From assembly GCA_022567775.1 (NCBI GenBank), contig JADFGH010000058.1, positions 1 through 9,757 on the forward strand: a stretch of 9,757 nucleotides of DNA, given 5' to 3'. The translations under genes and the position numbers were made by a program. This document shows positions 1 through 7,009 of the stretch, piece after piece (position 1 is the stretch's first letter; each line of letters starts with the position of its first letter). The notes under the pieces are model-generated. The model was not told where the DNA came from. It saw only the letters and a list, made by a program, of their open reading frames with translations, and searched no databases. The stretch is from Pseudomonadota bacterium. Its GTDB lineage: Bacteria; Pseudomonadota; Gammaproteobacteria; Steroidobacterales; Woeseiaceae.

Positions 1-1
1 C

Positions 2-1096
2 AAAGCCGGCAATCAGCTTTATGTCGGTGACGCGCGCAAACCGATCAAAATCAGTCAGCTATTGAAACTGAATGGCGCGGATCACAAGAAGATTGACGTC
101 GGTCTGCCTGGTGACATCTGCGCAATACCGCGTGTTGACGAAGTGCATTTTGACGCCGTGTTGCACGATTCGCACGACGAAGACAACTTCCATTTGAAAC
201 ACAAGCACTTGCCCCGGCCAATGTTCGGATTGGCTATCAGGCCGACTAATGATGCCGACGCGCAGAAAACATCAGACGCTTTGCATGCGATGGAAGCGGA
301 AGACCCGTCAGTCAAAGTCGAACACATCACGATCCTGAATGAAGTCGTACTCCGCGGACTTGGTGAACAGCACCTTCGCGCCGTTTTGCAGGAGATCGAG
401 GATCGTTACAGTTTGAAAGTGGACACCTCGCTGCCATCCATCGCCTACGTTGAGACGATTACCGCCAATGCGGAGGGCCATCACAGACACAAGAAACAAA
501 CCGGTGGCTCAGGCCAGTTTGGCGAAGTGTACCTGCGAGTGGAGCCGCTTCCTCCGGGCACCGGCTTCGAATTCACCAGCAAGGTCGTGGGCGGATCGAT
601 TCCGTCGCAGTTCATCCCGGCCATCGAGACCGGCGTTCGGCAAGTTATGCAGACCGGGGCTATTTCAGGATATCCGATGCAAGACGTCAAAGTAACGGTT
701 TACGACGGCAAACATCACGCGGTCGATTCGAAGGAAATTGCGTTCGTCCAGGCAGGCAAGAAAGCATTCCTCGAAGCCGTTGCCAATGCCGCGCCAATTG
801 TCATGGAACCGATTGTCGATGTAACCTTTACTGTGCCAGGTGAATCAGTCGGTGGCGTCACTGGCGATCTTGCCGGAATGCGCGGCATCGTCAGCGGCAC
901 CGACGTTGCTTCCGATAATCAAATGGCGATATCCGGCCAGGCTCCGTTGAAGGAAGTGCAGGCGTATCACTCGCGACTGAAATCCTTGACCGGCGGTGAA
1001 GGCAGTTTCACGATGGACTTTAGCCACTACGCAGAAGTGCCTCATCAGATGCAGCAGGAACTGATAAAGGAACACCGTCAACCAGCCGGCGACTAG
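2..1096 (+). CDS. fusA: Elongation factor G-like protein (EF-G type II), C-terminal part, 5' truncated by window edge
   Basis: The reading frame is already open at base 2 and ends at a TAG, giving 364 visible residues, about half of a normal EF-G of roughly 680-700. The visible part starts in the end of domain II (KAGNQLYVG...) and runs through domains III, IV and V; the GTPase domain with its P-loop lies upstream of the window. Family landmarks seen are the domain III stretch RPMFGLAIRPTNDADAQK, the LRGLGEQHL segment, the domain IV segment HRHKKQTGGSGQFGEVYLRV, and the domain V segment GDLAGMRGIVSG. The RHKKQ..GG.GQFGEV form and GEQHL (not GELHL) fit the second EF-G type found in many bacteria besides the main fusA product. 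EF-G drives GTP-dependent translocation or ribosome recycling in the cytoplasm. Which role this copy has cannot be told here. No strong hairpin plus T-run terminator follows the stop. The apparent TTG start at 62 is internal, because the frame continues upstream. Confidence 0.93.
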   Translation, partial: KAGNQLYVGDARKPIKISQLLKLNGADHKKIDVGLPGDICAIPRVDEVHFDAVLHDSHDEDNFHLKHKHLPRPMFGLAIRPTNDADAQKTSDALHAMEAEDPSVKVEHITILNEVVLRGLGEQHLRAVLQEIEDRYSLKVDTSLPSIAYVETITANAEGHHRHKKQTGGSGQFGEVYLRVEPLPPGTGFEFTSKVVGGSIPSQFIPAIETGVRQVMQTGAISGYPMQDVKVTVYDGKHHAVDSKEIAFVQAGKKAFLEAVANAAPIVMEPIVDVTFTVPGESVGGVTGDLAGMRGIVSGTDVASDNQMAISGQAPLKEVQAYHSRLKSLTGGEGSFTMDFSHYAEVPHQMQQELIKEHRQPAGD

Positions 1097-1106
1097 ACAT
1101 CTGAAG

Positions 1107-1289
1107 TCAAATTGGGCGGGCTGGTTTGCGATGTTGTTTGCCGCCGGCGTTGGGATCGGCCTGATGTTTTCCGGCGTGCTCGAGCCGCTTACCCGTACCG
1201 TCAGTCTGCCGCTTAGAATTGATCCGGCTGATTTTTCAACAGTGAGAGCGACCGGCATAATTCACGGTGCCGGGCGCCGATCTTATTGA
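1107..1289 (+). pseudogene. Relic of a BCCT-family (betaine/choline/carnitine) transporter
   Basis: Between the EF-G stop and the convergent methyltransferase gene, the + strand frame beginning at 1068 stays open to a TGA at 1287-1289. From 1122 it encodes WFAMLFAAGVGIGLMF followed by SGVLEPL. This closely matches the glycine-rich third transmembrane segment of BCCT transporters, for example BetP with SWISMMFAAGMGIGLMF followed by YGTTEPL. The following DPADFSTVRATG resembles the loop that usually precedes the FHWG motif, but the frame then ends. There is no ATG, GTG or TTG in frame before the tryptophan; the first ATG (1131) is inside the membrane segment. TM1-2 and everything after TM3 of a ~500-residue protein are missing. 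I therefore read it as a deletion remnant, about 55-60 residues long. The homology call rests on motif memory, not on a search. A small single-pass protein is the alternative, but no start or ribosome site supports it. Confidence 0.62.
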
Positions 1290-1301
1290 TAATCACGGGA
1301 T

Positions 1302-2189
1302 TCATTGCTGCTCCCTTGTAGCTTCCGCCAATGCCTTGATGTATGCAGGTCCGATAGAGCAGCAGCCGCCAACAATGGTTGCCCCGGCATCAATGCAGCG
1401 CTGCGATATAGCAACAAAATACTGCTTGTCGATATCCGCACGCGTCCCCAGGATCACGTCGTTGTCGAGTGTCCAGTCGCTGGGGATTCGGTTTGTCCGG
1501 TTGGGATAGCAGCCAAGCCGTTTGTCCGTTAACGGGCGCAGTTCGTGAAGCGCCACTTCGATCGCTTCCGGGAACGTACAGTTAAACATGAATCCTGCGA
1601 CATCGAGATCTGAAAGCGCGTCAACCGCTGTTTTGATGGACTCGCCGCTGCGAAGGCCAGTGCCAGGAGTCTCATTCAGAGTCCATGATACGTAGACTGG
1701 TTTGCCTCCACCGTATTTAAGTGCTTGCGTGCTTGCAGTCACTGCCTCCTCAGCCGTCGACATCGTTTCGCAAAAATACAGATCAACGAAGTCGTGCAGC
1801 GCTTCCACGAGATTCTTGTATACGGGTAAGGCTTCATCGGCGGGTGGTACAAGGTCCGGTCGATAGCTCTCTGACAATGGCGGCAGCGATCCCGCGATCT
1901 GTACAGCTTCCCCCGACTCCGCCACTGCCCGTTGTGCCAGTTCGCCTCCCAGGCGGGTCAACTCAATATACCTGTATGCCATTCCTGCTTTGCCAAGGTA
2001 AGCGGGAATCGTGGAGTAAGTATTGGTAATGATGATGCGTGCGCCAGCCTCAATAAATTCTTTGTGTATATCGACAACCAGATCGGGTTTCTCGACCAAG
2101 GCCTTTGCTGACCACAGCCCCTTTGCGGCACCTTCGAGTCGCGCCGAAATTTCGTCACCCATTCCACCGTCGAGCACAGTGATAGTCAT
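1302..2189 (-). CDS. Homocysteine S-methyltransferase family protein (zinc-dependent)
   Basis: This 295-residue protein has the size and layout of stand-alone homocysteine S-methyltransferase (MmuM/BHMT) barrels, which move a methyl group from a donor such as S-methylmethionine or betaine to homocysteine to make methionine in the cytoplasm. Seen in the sequence: the N-terminal DGGMG (residues 7-11), TNTY (55-58), an E-T pair at 141-142, and the three presumed zinc cysteines, Cys204 in FNCTFP plus Cys276-Cys277 in VGGCCSIGP, in the same order as the BHMT ligands. The methyl donor cannot be read from the sequence. It is the last gene of the four-gene minus-strand run: its ATG overlaps the TGA of the upstream lipase as ATGA. 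No good Shine-Dalgarno sequence precedes it, so translation is probably coupled to the upstream gene. No transcription regulator or SAM-responsive leader is visible nearby. Confidence 0.88.
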   Translation of the reverse strand: MTITVLDGGMGDEISARLEGAAKGLWSAKALVEKPDLVVDIHKEFIEAGARIIITNTYSTIPAYLGKAGMAYRYIELTRLGGELAQRAVAESGEAVQIAGSLPPLSESYRPDLVPPADEALPVYKNLVEALHDFVDLYFCETMSTAEEAVTASTQALKYGGGKPVYVSWTLNETPGTGLRSGESIKTAVDALSDLDVAGFMFNCTFPEAIEVALHELRPLTDKRLGCYPNRTNRIPSDWTLDNDVILGTRADIDKQYFVAISQRCIDAGATIVGGCCSIGPAYIKALAEATREQQ

Positions 2190-3055
2190 TGCATGTTCAA
2201 GAGCGACGAGCCGCGATTAATGCGTGAGTCTAACCACCGAAGAATGTCTGCCATGACCTTCTTGCGTTCCGGCTCGTTCAGAATTTCGTGGTACAGGCCA
2301 TCATAAATTACGATCTGTTTGTCCCTGGAGCCGACCTTCTCGTGCAATAGCTTCGACCCGGCGACTGCCGTCAGCGTATCTTCACTGCCATGCATGATGA
2401 GTAGCGGCAGCCGAATCACGGCAGCATTTGCGATTACCCTGTCCATCGCCGCAAAGAGTTCGGTGACGAGACGCGCCGAAACCTTGCCATGAAAAACCAG
2501 CGGATCGTTTTCATAGTCGAAGACCACCTGCGGGTCCCGGCTGACGCCGGATGCGTCCAGTTGCATCACGCCGAGACGCGGAGCAACGGTCGCAATCAGT
2601 CTGTTGATCAGAAGCACAGCAGTCGAAGGTTGTTTTGGCGCCTGGATCGCCGGCCCCGTCAGGACGGCGGCGACAAATTTGTCCTGGTGTTGCAGCAGAA
2701 AATCTGCGGCAATGAGCCCACCCATGCTGTGCCCGAAAAGCACGAAGGGGATATCAGGGTGCGCCTGCCTGACAAGCGCCAGTAATTCTCCCAGCGTGTC
2801 AGTGTATTCGTGAAAATCCTGGACATGGCCAGGCTTGCCGTCGGACTTGCCATGCCCCGGGAGGTCGAGTGCAAAAGTTGCGATCCCCGCATCCGCCAGA
2901 AGACAAGCAAATTCTTCGTAGCGGCCACTGTGTTCCGCGAGTCCATGCACCAGTAACGTAACGGCGCGCGGTTCTGCAGGCGCCCAGCAACGGTAGAATA
3001 TGTTTGCGCCGGAACCAGACTGAAAAAATCCGTCTCTGCTATCCACTGCTTGCAT
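2186..3055 (-). CDS. Alpha/beta hydrolase, monoacylglycerol lipase-like (PldB family)
   Basis: The 289-residue product is a serine hydrolase of the monoglyceride lipase/lysophospholipase type, expected to split fatty acyl esters of glycerol or lysophospholipids. The typical N-terminal strand and oxyanion region reads LLVHGLAEHSGRY (34-46), followed by LDLPGHGKSDG (63-73). The nucleophile elbow is GHSMGG with Ser110. The acid is probably Asp226 in MHGSEDTLT and the base His256 in YHEILNE, giving a complete catalytic triad. Length is normal for the family. There is no signal peptide, so it is likely cytoplasmic or peripherally membrane-bound. Its start overlaps the upstream esterase by 17 nt and its TGA overlaps the downstream methyltransferase ATG, so it is the third gene of the run. 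No clear Shine-Dalgarno sequence precedes the ATG. A GTG three codons further in is an alternative start. The substrate is inferred from family resemblance only. Confidence 0.88.
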   Translation of the reverse strand: MQAVDSRDGFFQSGSGANIFYRCWAPAEPRAVTLLVHGLAEHSGRYEEFACLLADAGIATFALDLPGHGKSDGKPGHVQDFHEYTDTLGELLALVRQAHPDIPFVLFGHSMGGLIAADFLLQHQDKFVAAVLTGPAIQAPKQPSTAVLLINRLIATVAPRLGVMQLDASGVSRDPQVVFDYENDPLVFHGKVSARLVTELFAAMDRVIANAAVIRLPLLIMHGSEDTLTAVAGSKLLHEKVGSRDKQIVIYDGLYHEILNEPERKKVMADILRWLDSRINRGSSLLNMQ

Positions 3056-4154
3056 TATTCATTGGCACAGACGTGCTGTTGGCTGCAACGAACGCGGCAA
3101 CCTCGTCGATCGCCTGCCTTGCTTCCGGCAAGATATGCTGGAACATCGGCCAGACATGCACCATCTCGGGCCAGACTTGCAACGTTACCGGTGAGCCCTG
3201 GTTCCGCGCCTTGTTGACGTAGCGAACCGAATCGTCGAAGAGCATTTCGCAGTCGCTGGCCAGCACCAGGGTAGGCGGCAAATTGCTCAGATCGCCGAAC
3301 AAGGGTGATATCAGGGGATTCCGCGGATTCATCAAGGCCGCAATCAGCACAGCCAGAGTCTTGACCTCCACCGGCATCCTTGCGGGCGGGCCAAGGCCTG
3401 GCCCGAGTAAGGGGTCCGTCGCGATATTTTTCACCGTGCTGGGATTTGCGAGCGTCGAATCTGTCGACGGTGAAAATGCGATGACAGCATCCATGCGCCG
3501 GATATTCGCGTCCCTGGCCCATGCGGACAGCATCAGCGCCAGGTTGCCGCCTGCAGAATCGCCGGCGACAAAAATCTCGTTTGCGGCGTTCGGACCGGCC
3601 GGTCCGTTGTCGAGGATCCAGCGGTAAGCAGTCTGACAATCGGCAATCGCAGATTTTCGGCGATGCTCCGGCATCAGGCGGTAGTCGATCGCGAGCACAG
3701 CAACATTGCAGGATTTGCTGAGTGCCGAGGTAATCATGCGATGGCTCAGCGGACTGCCAATCGCAAAAGCGCCGCCATGCAGGTAGAGCAAGCGCCGATC
3801 GGGTGACGCACCTGGGGCGACCACCCACTCCCCGTCCACGCCATTGACGTCGGCCGCCTCGATGTCGACGCCAAGTTGCCCGGCTTGCATCGGCGACCCG
3901 GTAAAGCCCTCATCAAAGAGTTTACGCAGCACAGCGATCCGCCTGTGTTTGGGCTCGCCGCGGAGTTTGTCCTGCATTTCGTCTATGAGGCGCACCGCTT
4001 CGCGAATTTCCGCACTGACCTCACCGCGATCGTGATGCGGTTCATGCTGTGGTTCGTCGAAACGCGAATGATCCGGCGCGACCAGGAATACGCGGATAAG
4101 TATCCAGGCAATTACGGCAACCGCGGCCAGAGCTGCAAGAATCTCGATAATCAT
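3039..4154 (-). CDS. Alpha/beta hydrolase fold-3 esterase (hormone-sensitive lipase family), membrane-anchored
   Basis: The 371-residue product begins with a hydrophobic helix (about residues 3-24, IIEILAALAAVAVIAWILI...) that looks like an uncleaved signal anchor, followed by a His/Asp/Glu-rich linker. The catalytic domain has the HSL-family oxyanion motif HGGAF (126-130), the nucleophile elbow GDSAGG with Ser200, an acid in LASDCEMLFDD (Asp301 likely) and His333 in MVHVWP, so the triad looks intact. Such enzymes cleave esters of short or medium acyl chains, sometimes sterol acetates or acylated xenobiotics; the substrate is not predictable here. If anchored as drawn, the catalytic domain probably faces the periplasm (inference). 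It follows the flavin oxidase gene after 43 nt and overlaps the next lipase by 17 nt. The Shine-Dalgarno sequence before ATG 4154 is weak, but the membrane helix right after this ATG supports the start. Confidence 0.87.
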   Translation of the reverse strand: MIIEILAALAAVAVIAWILIRVFLVAPDHSRFDEPQHEPHHDRGEVSAEIREAVRLIDEMQDKLRGEPKHRRIAVLRKLFDEGFTGSPMQAGQLGVDIEAADVNGVDGEWVVAPGASPDRRLLYLHGGAFAIGSPLSHRMITSALSKSCNVAVLAIDYRLMPEHRRKSAIADCQTAYRWILDNGPAGPNAANEIFVAGDSAGGNLALMLSAWARDANIRRMDAVIAFSPSTDSTLANPSTVKNIATDPLLGPGLGPPARMPVEVKTLAVLIAALMNPRNPLISPLFGDLSNLPPTLVLASDCEMLFDDSVRYVNKARNQGSPVTLQVWPEMVHVWPMFQHILPEARQAIDEVAAFVAANSTSVPMNNASSG

Positions 4155-4197
4155 TGCGGACCCATGTTACGCAGTTTGGCCGGGTCCGAGTAGCCTC

Positions 4198-5820
4198 TTA
4201 TGGCGTATCTCTTGCGACGACGAGGTCTATTGCATGATAGGCAGACAGGACTGCCCCCTCCTGCCAGCCCCGCAGGATGCTCAGGTGCTCGCCGGCAAAG
4301 AATATATTCCCATCCGGCGTCAGCAGGATGCCGGGATCCGACACTCCCCAGGCACCGAGCTGGAACGGCACCTTCGGCCACGCCACGCTGATCCCGTGGA
4401 TGGCCTCGGCGCCGAATTCGGGGTGCAAAACACTCGCCTGAGTAACGGTCGTGTCGATTCTTGTCTGCAACGCCTGGTTGGCGAAGTTGTTACCCGCCGG
4501 GCCGCCGAACAGGTAGGCGCCGACTACCACGCCGTTGGCCTGGCCGAAGCCGTTATTCGGATACCAGATCTGGGTAATATCCTGCGTCGTCCAGGATATG
4601 CCGCCGTAGATATTATGCTCCTGCTCCCAGAAGCGCCGCGACTGAAATGCGATCTTTCCGGCTGCCGCGTAGGCGAAATTGTCGACCGCGTTTCGATGCG
4701 AAGCGGCGAAATTATTTGCAATACTGCGCAATACAGTCGCAGGTATCGTGCAGATGCAGTAATCCGCATTCAGGGACATGGGATTACCAATCCGGTCATA
4801 ATTGATCTGGACACCACCGGCTATATTTTGAATATTCGTGACCTGCGCCTCGTAAATGATGTTCTGCACAACCTGCGCTTCGAATGCGATACCGATTCGG
4901 TCCATGCCACCGACGGGCTGCAACATTGTGGACTGCTGATCGAGGCCGTGCGCGAAATCCTGTCGATTCTGCCAGAAAGTGTCGCGGAGCAATTCCTGTA
5001 GCTGCAATGGGTTGACCAGTTCACCGCGTTGCCGGCTACCCGTGTCTTCCTGTCCCGGAAATCCGGCCCTGCTCGTGCCGGTGTAGTCGAACGAGCCGGA
5101 CAGGTCGCCGAAACTCCGCAGCAGGTTCAGGATATTGGTTTTGTCGGCAGCTGAGAGCTCCTGGTCCAGCGCATTCTGATTGACTGCCAGCGCCAGCAGA
5201 CGCGCGATGTTGCCACGGGTATCAGCGATCACGTGGCGTGCGATCTGTGGCTGCCCACCGAATGAGTTCGTCGAATGCAGTAATGCGGCCCGGTTGTCAT
5301 TCGTGAATGTCTCCAGGGCGACGCCGAATTCGCGGCAGTAGCCGAGCAGGAATTCATGATGATGCGGAATTCTCGCCGGGCCGGGATTGAAGTACAGGTC
5401 GTTATCAAAGTCGAACATGCAAACCTGGGATGAATCCGTCTCGTTGACCACGTCACCACCGCGAATCGTGCGATTGCGGCCGCCGGCCCTGGCGGTTGCC
5501 TCAAGAATCGTGCACGCGTAACCCAGTCTCGTCATCTCGAGTGCTGTTGTCATGCCGGCGATACCACCACCAAGAATGACCACGGATTTGCCGATGCCGA
5601 CGTTGGGCGGCCAGTCACCGGGACGTGGCGACTGCATGCCGGGTGGTGGCGGGGGCGGAATTGGCGCAATAGCGGGAGCGGCGGAAGATGATCCGCAGCT
5701 TGCAAGCGAGGTACCGATCCCCATCGCTGCCATCGTTCTCAACATCGCGGAACCGCCAACCGCCCTGCCGATGGCGGTCAGAAACTCACGCCGCCGCATG
5801 TCTTTCCGATCGGATGCCAT
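4198..5820 (-). CDS. Flavin amine oxidase / L-amino-acid oxidase-like protein, Tat-exported lipoprotein
   Basis: The 540-residue product is an FAD-dependent oxidoreductase of the monoamine oxidase/L-amino-acid oxidase superfamily, which oxidises amines or amino acids to imines with release of H2O2. The N-terminus has a twin-arginine signal, RRREFLTAIG (9-18), a hydrophobic stretch to about residue 39, and a lipobox L-A-S-C with Cys42. A Ser/Ala/Pro linker with six consecutive prolines (55-60) follows. The Rossmann dinucleotide motif is GGGIAG (84-89), then ILEATARAGGRNRT (105-118). GPARIP (147-152) resembles the substrate-carboxylate-binding GPMRIP segment of L-amino-acid oxidases. The C-terminal flavin segment is FFAGEH (507-512) plus GWQEGA (518-523). 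The exact substrate is unknown. It is the first gene of the minus-strand run. ATG 5820 is preceded by a GGGGGA at 4 nt spacing; the Met8 codon is a less likely start. Folding with FAD before export explains the Tat route. Confidence 0.88.
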   Translation of the reverse strand: MASDRKDMRRREFLTAIGRAVGGSAMLRTMAAMGIGTSLASCGSSSAAPAIAPIPPPPPPGMQSPRPGDWPPNVGIGKSVVILGGGIAGMTTALEMTRLGYACTILEATARAGGRNRTIRGGDVVNETDSSQVCMFDFDNDLYFNPGPARIPHHHEFLLGYCREFGVALETFTNDNRAALLHSTNSFGGQPQIARHVIADTRGNIARLLALAVNQNALDQELSAADKTNILNLLRSFGDLSGSFDYTGTSRAGFPGQEDTGSRQRGELVNPLQLQELLRDTFWQNRQDFAHGLDQQSTMLQPVGGMDRIGIAFEAQVVQNIIYEAQVTNIQNIAGGVQINYDRIGNPMSLNADYCICTIPATVLRSIANNFAASHRNAVDNFAYAAAGKIAFQSRRFWEQEHNIYGGISWTTQDITQIWYPNNGFGQANGVVVGAYLFGGPAGNNFANQALQTRIDTTVTQASVLHPEFGAEAIHGISVAWPKVPFQLGAWGVSDPGILLTPDGNIFFAGEHLSILRGWQEGAVLSAYHAIDLVVARDTP

Positions 5821-5881
5821 GCCGTCCCCCGGTATTATCAGCTATGCCCATTTTGCCCGAGAAGGTCTTGCAAAACAGGTT

Positions 5882-5887
5882 CTTATA
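5882..5887 (-). promoter_or_regulatory. Candidate -10 element for the minus-strand oxidase run
   Basis: On the minus strand this reads TATAAG, one mismatch from the sigma-70 consensus TATAAT, and lies about 60 nt upstream of the oxidase ATG. The hexamer 17 nt upstream reads CTGCGG, which is not a recognisable -35, so the assignment is weak. Confidence 0.25.
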
Positions 5888-5990
5888 TTGAAACCTCCGC
5901 TTTACCGCAGGGCTTTGGCTGAGCAAGAAATTTGACACCGGCCCGTGGACAAAATTCCCGGCCAGGCGGACCCGGTGCCCGGACCGAGCA

Positions 5991-6019
5991 TAGGCACAGC
6001 CGTCCTTATGGTCTATTCT
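5991..6019 (+). promoter_or_regulatory. Candidate weak sigma-70 promoter for copC-yceI-M14
   Basis: TAGGCA (5991-5996) and TATTCT (6014-6019) are separated by 17 nt and each matches four of six consensus positions. Transcription would start about 45 nt before the copC start codon. Weak matches like this occur by chance, so this is only a candidate. Confidence 0.22.
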
Positions 6020-6058
6020 TGCCCATGCTGCCCGATTCCAGAATCACAGAATAACGCC

Positions 6059-6072
6059 GGGAGTCAGAATTG
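6059..6072 (+). promoter_or_regulatory. Ribosome binding site fixing a TTG start for copC
   Basis: GGGAG at 6059-6063 lies 6 nt before TTG 6070-6072. The signal peptide MNRSIPLLFIVAV begins immediately after this codon, and no in-frame ATG offers a full signal peptide, so the TTG start is well supported. Confidence 0.7.
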
Positions 6073-6426
6073 AACCGAAGTATTCCATTGCTTTTCATCG
6101 TGGCTGTCATGTTGTCCGGCTGGGCCTACTCACACGCGAAAATGACGTCAACCATCCCGGCCGACGGTGACTTCGTCGGCGCGCCCGAAATCCTGGTCCT
6201 GACCTTCGACAGCGCGGTGCAACTGACCGGTGTGGAACTCAAAACCGCAGAGGGCGATGACAGGGATCTCGGTGATTTCTCTGCTGAGAGGGCACAGAGC
6301 TTCACTATCAGTGTTCCGAATACACTGCCGCCAGGTGAGTACTACGTCGTCTGGCGATCAATCGCCGCCGATTCGCATTTTTCGACGGGCGAGTTTTTCT
6401 TTACAGTCGTCACAGAGGTCAAATAA
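6070..6426 (+). CDS. copC: CopC-family periplasmic copper-binding protein
   Basis: The 118-residue precursor has a signal peptide (about residues 1-21) and probably ends it at A-Y-S, leaving His22 as the mature N-terminus. The rest is one CopC domain, a small beta-barrel that carries Cu(II) in the periplasm: HAKMTSTIPADGDFV (22-36), LVLTFDSAVQL (42-52), and the C-terminal LPPGEYYVVWRSIAADSHF. The Cu(II) ligands known for this family, N-terminal His, Asp and His of a D-x-H pair, are present as His22, Asp101 and His103. There is no Met-rich Cu(I) site. The usual D-G-H reads D-S-H here. It starts with TTG behind a GGGAG site. Its TAA shares one base with the yceI-like ATG (TAATG), so the two are translationally coupled. 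CopC usually pairs with the membrane protein CopD, which is absent from the next positions here. Confidence 0.88.
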   Translation: MNRSIPLLFIVAVMLSGWAYSHAKMTSTIPADGDFVGAPEILVLTFDSAVQLTGVELKTAEGDDRDLGDFSAERAQSFTISVPNTLPPGEYYVVWRSIAADSHFSTGEFFFTVVTEVK

Positions 6427-7004
6427 TGAAAATAATTCATATCCTTATCGTTAGCGCTCTGTTTGCAACCGGACCCTGTATCGCTGCCTGGTCACTGGAC
6501 AATGACGCCTCACAGGTCAGTTTCGTATCTGTTAAAGCTGGTGATGCCGGCGAAGTCCATCGATTTACGGAAATTTCCGGCGAACTTTCGGCCGAGGGCA
6601 GTGCGTCGGTGACGATTCAACTGGCCAGCGTCGACACACTGATACCACTGCGCGACGAACGCATGCGCGAATTGCTGTTTCAGACCAACTTGTTCCCGAC
6701 CGCTTCATTAAGCACCAACATAGACATGGATGCTTTAGCAGCGCTGGCGCCTGGCGACAGTATGGACATGACAGCCAATCTCACGCTCGATTTGCATGGC
6801 CAGCAGATATCGCTTGCCGCCGAAATGATCGTCGCCCGCCTTGGCGATCACAGGTTGATGGTGTCGAGCCGCAAGCCGCTCATCGTCAACGCCGCGAGCG
6901 TGGACCTTGTGAAAGGCATCGAAGCGTTGCGGGAGATCGCCAATTTGCCAAGCATCAGCAAGGCGGTGCCCGTGTCGTTCGTACTGTCGTTTGTGGAAGA
7001 CTGA
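6426..7004 (+). CDS. YceI-family periplasmic protein
   Basis: The 192-residue product has a signal peptide, MKIIHILIVSALFATG to about Ala20-Ala21, followed by the mature start W-S-L-D. YceI proteins are lipocalin-like beta-barrels; several bind isoprenoid lipids such as polyprenyl chains or quinones in the periplasm, but most have no proven role. Family features visible are the WSLDNDASQVSFVSVKAG opening, ISGEL (50-54), and the central LASVDTLIPLRDERMREL (67-84) followed by LFP (89-91), matching the typical V.S.DT...RD..L....F....FP pattern. It overlaps copC by one base, and an AGAGG at 6414-6418 gives a normal ribosome site 7 nt before the ATG. The M14 peptidase gene follows after 5 nt. The ligand is unknown; partnership with CopC is inferred only from coupling. 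Confidence 0.87.
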   Translation: MKIIHILIVSALFATGPCIAAWSLDNDASQVSFVSVKAGDAGEVHRFTEISGELSAEGSASVTIQLASVDTLIPLRDERMRELLFQTNLFPTASLSTNIDMDALAALAPGDSMDMTANLTLDLHGQQISLAAEMIVARLGDHRLMVSSRKPLIVNAASVDLVKGIEALREIANLPSISKAVPVSFVLSFVED

Positions 7005-7009
7005 CCAGT

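Larger units (their letters stand above)
5821..6069. promoter_or_regulatory. Divergent intergenic region between the oxidase run and the copC run
   Basis: These 249 bases separate two runs transcribed away from each other, so they should hold both promoters. No convincing gene fits inside. The clearest elements are the purine-rich GGGGGA before the oxidase ATG (minus strand, 5825-5830), a minus-strand TATAAG at 5882-5887 without a good -35 box, and a weak plus-strand pair upstream of copC. Several short CCGG-rich stretches lie around 5938-5985, but none forms a clear operator-like palindrome. I could not assign a known regulator site; in particular I did not recognise a copper-responsive CueR or CopR box. 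Confidence 0.45.

Noticed and set aside
845..1258. Minus-strand open frame (137 codons) across the EF-G end and the BCCT relic
   Set aside because: Antisense to EF-G domain V and to the BCCT-like segment, with no recognisable domain.
1264..1280. GC-rich imperfect hairpin (CGGTG...CGCCG) near the convergent gene ends, considered as a terminator
   Set aside because: The stem is only about 5 pairs with a G-T mismatch and is not followed by a T run on either strand.
3055..3828. Alternative minus-strand frame (257 codons) inside the HSL-family esterase
   Set aside because: Cys/Arg-rich translation typical of a shifted frame; the overlapping frame contains the HGGAF and GDSAGG catalytic motifs.
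4234..5001. Long plus-strand open frame (255 codons) opposite the flavin oxidase gene
   Set aside because: It lies wholly antisense to a gene with clear FAD motifs, its translation shows no domain or signal I recognise, and long antisense frames are expected in GC-rich coding DNA.
5932..5937. Perfect TTGACA (-35 consensus) on the plus strand upstream of copC
   Set aside because: The sequence 15-19 nt downstream (AATTCCCG region) has no -10-like hexamer, so it does not make a promoter by itself.
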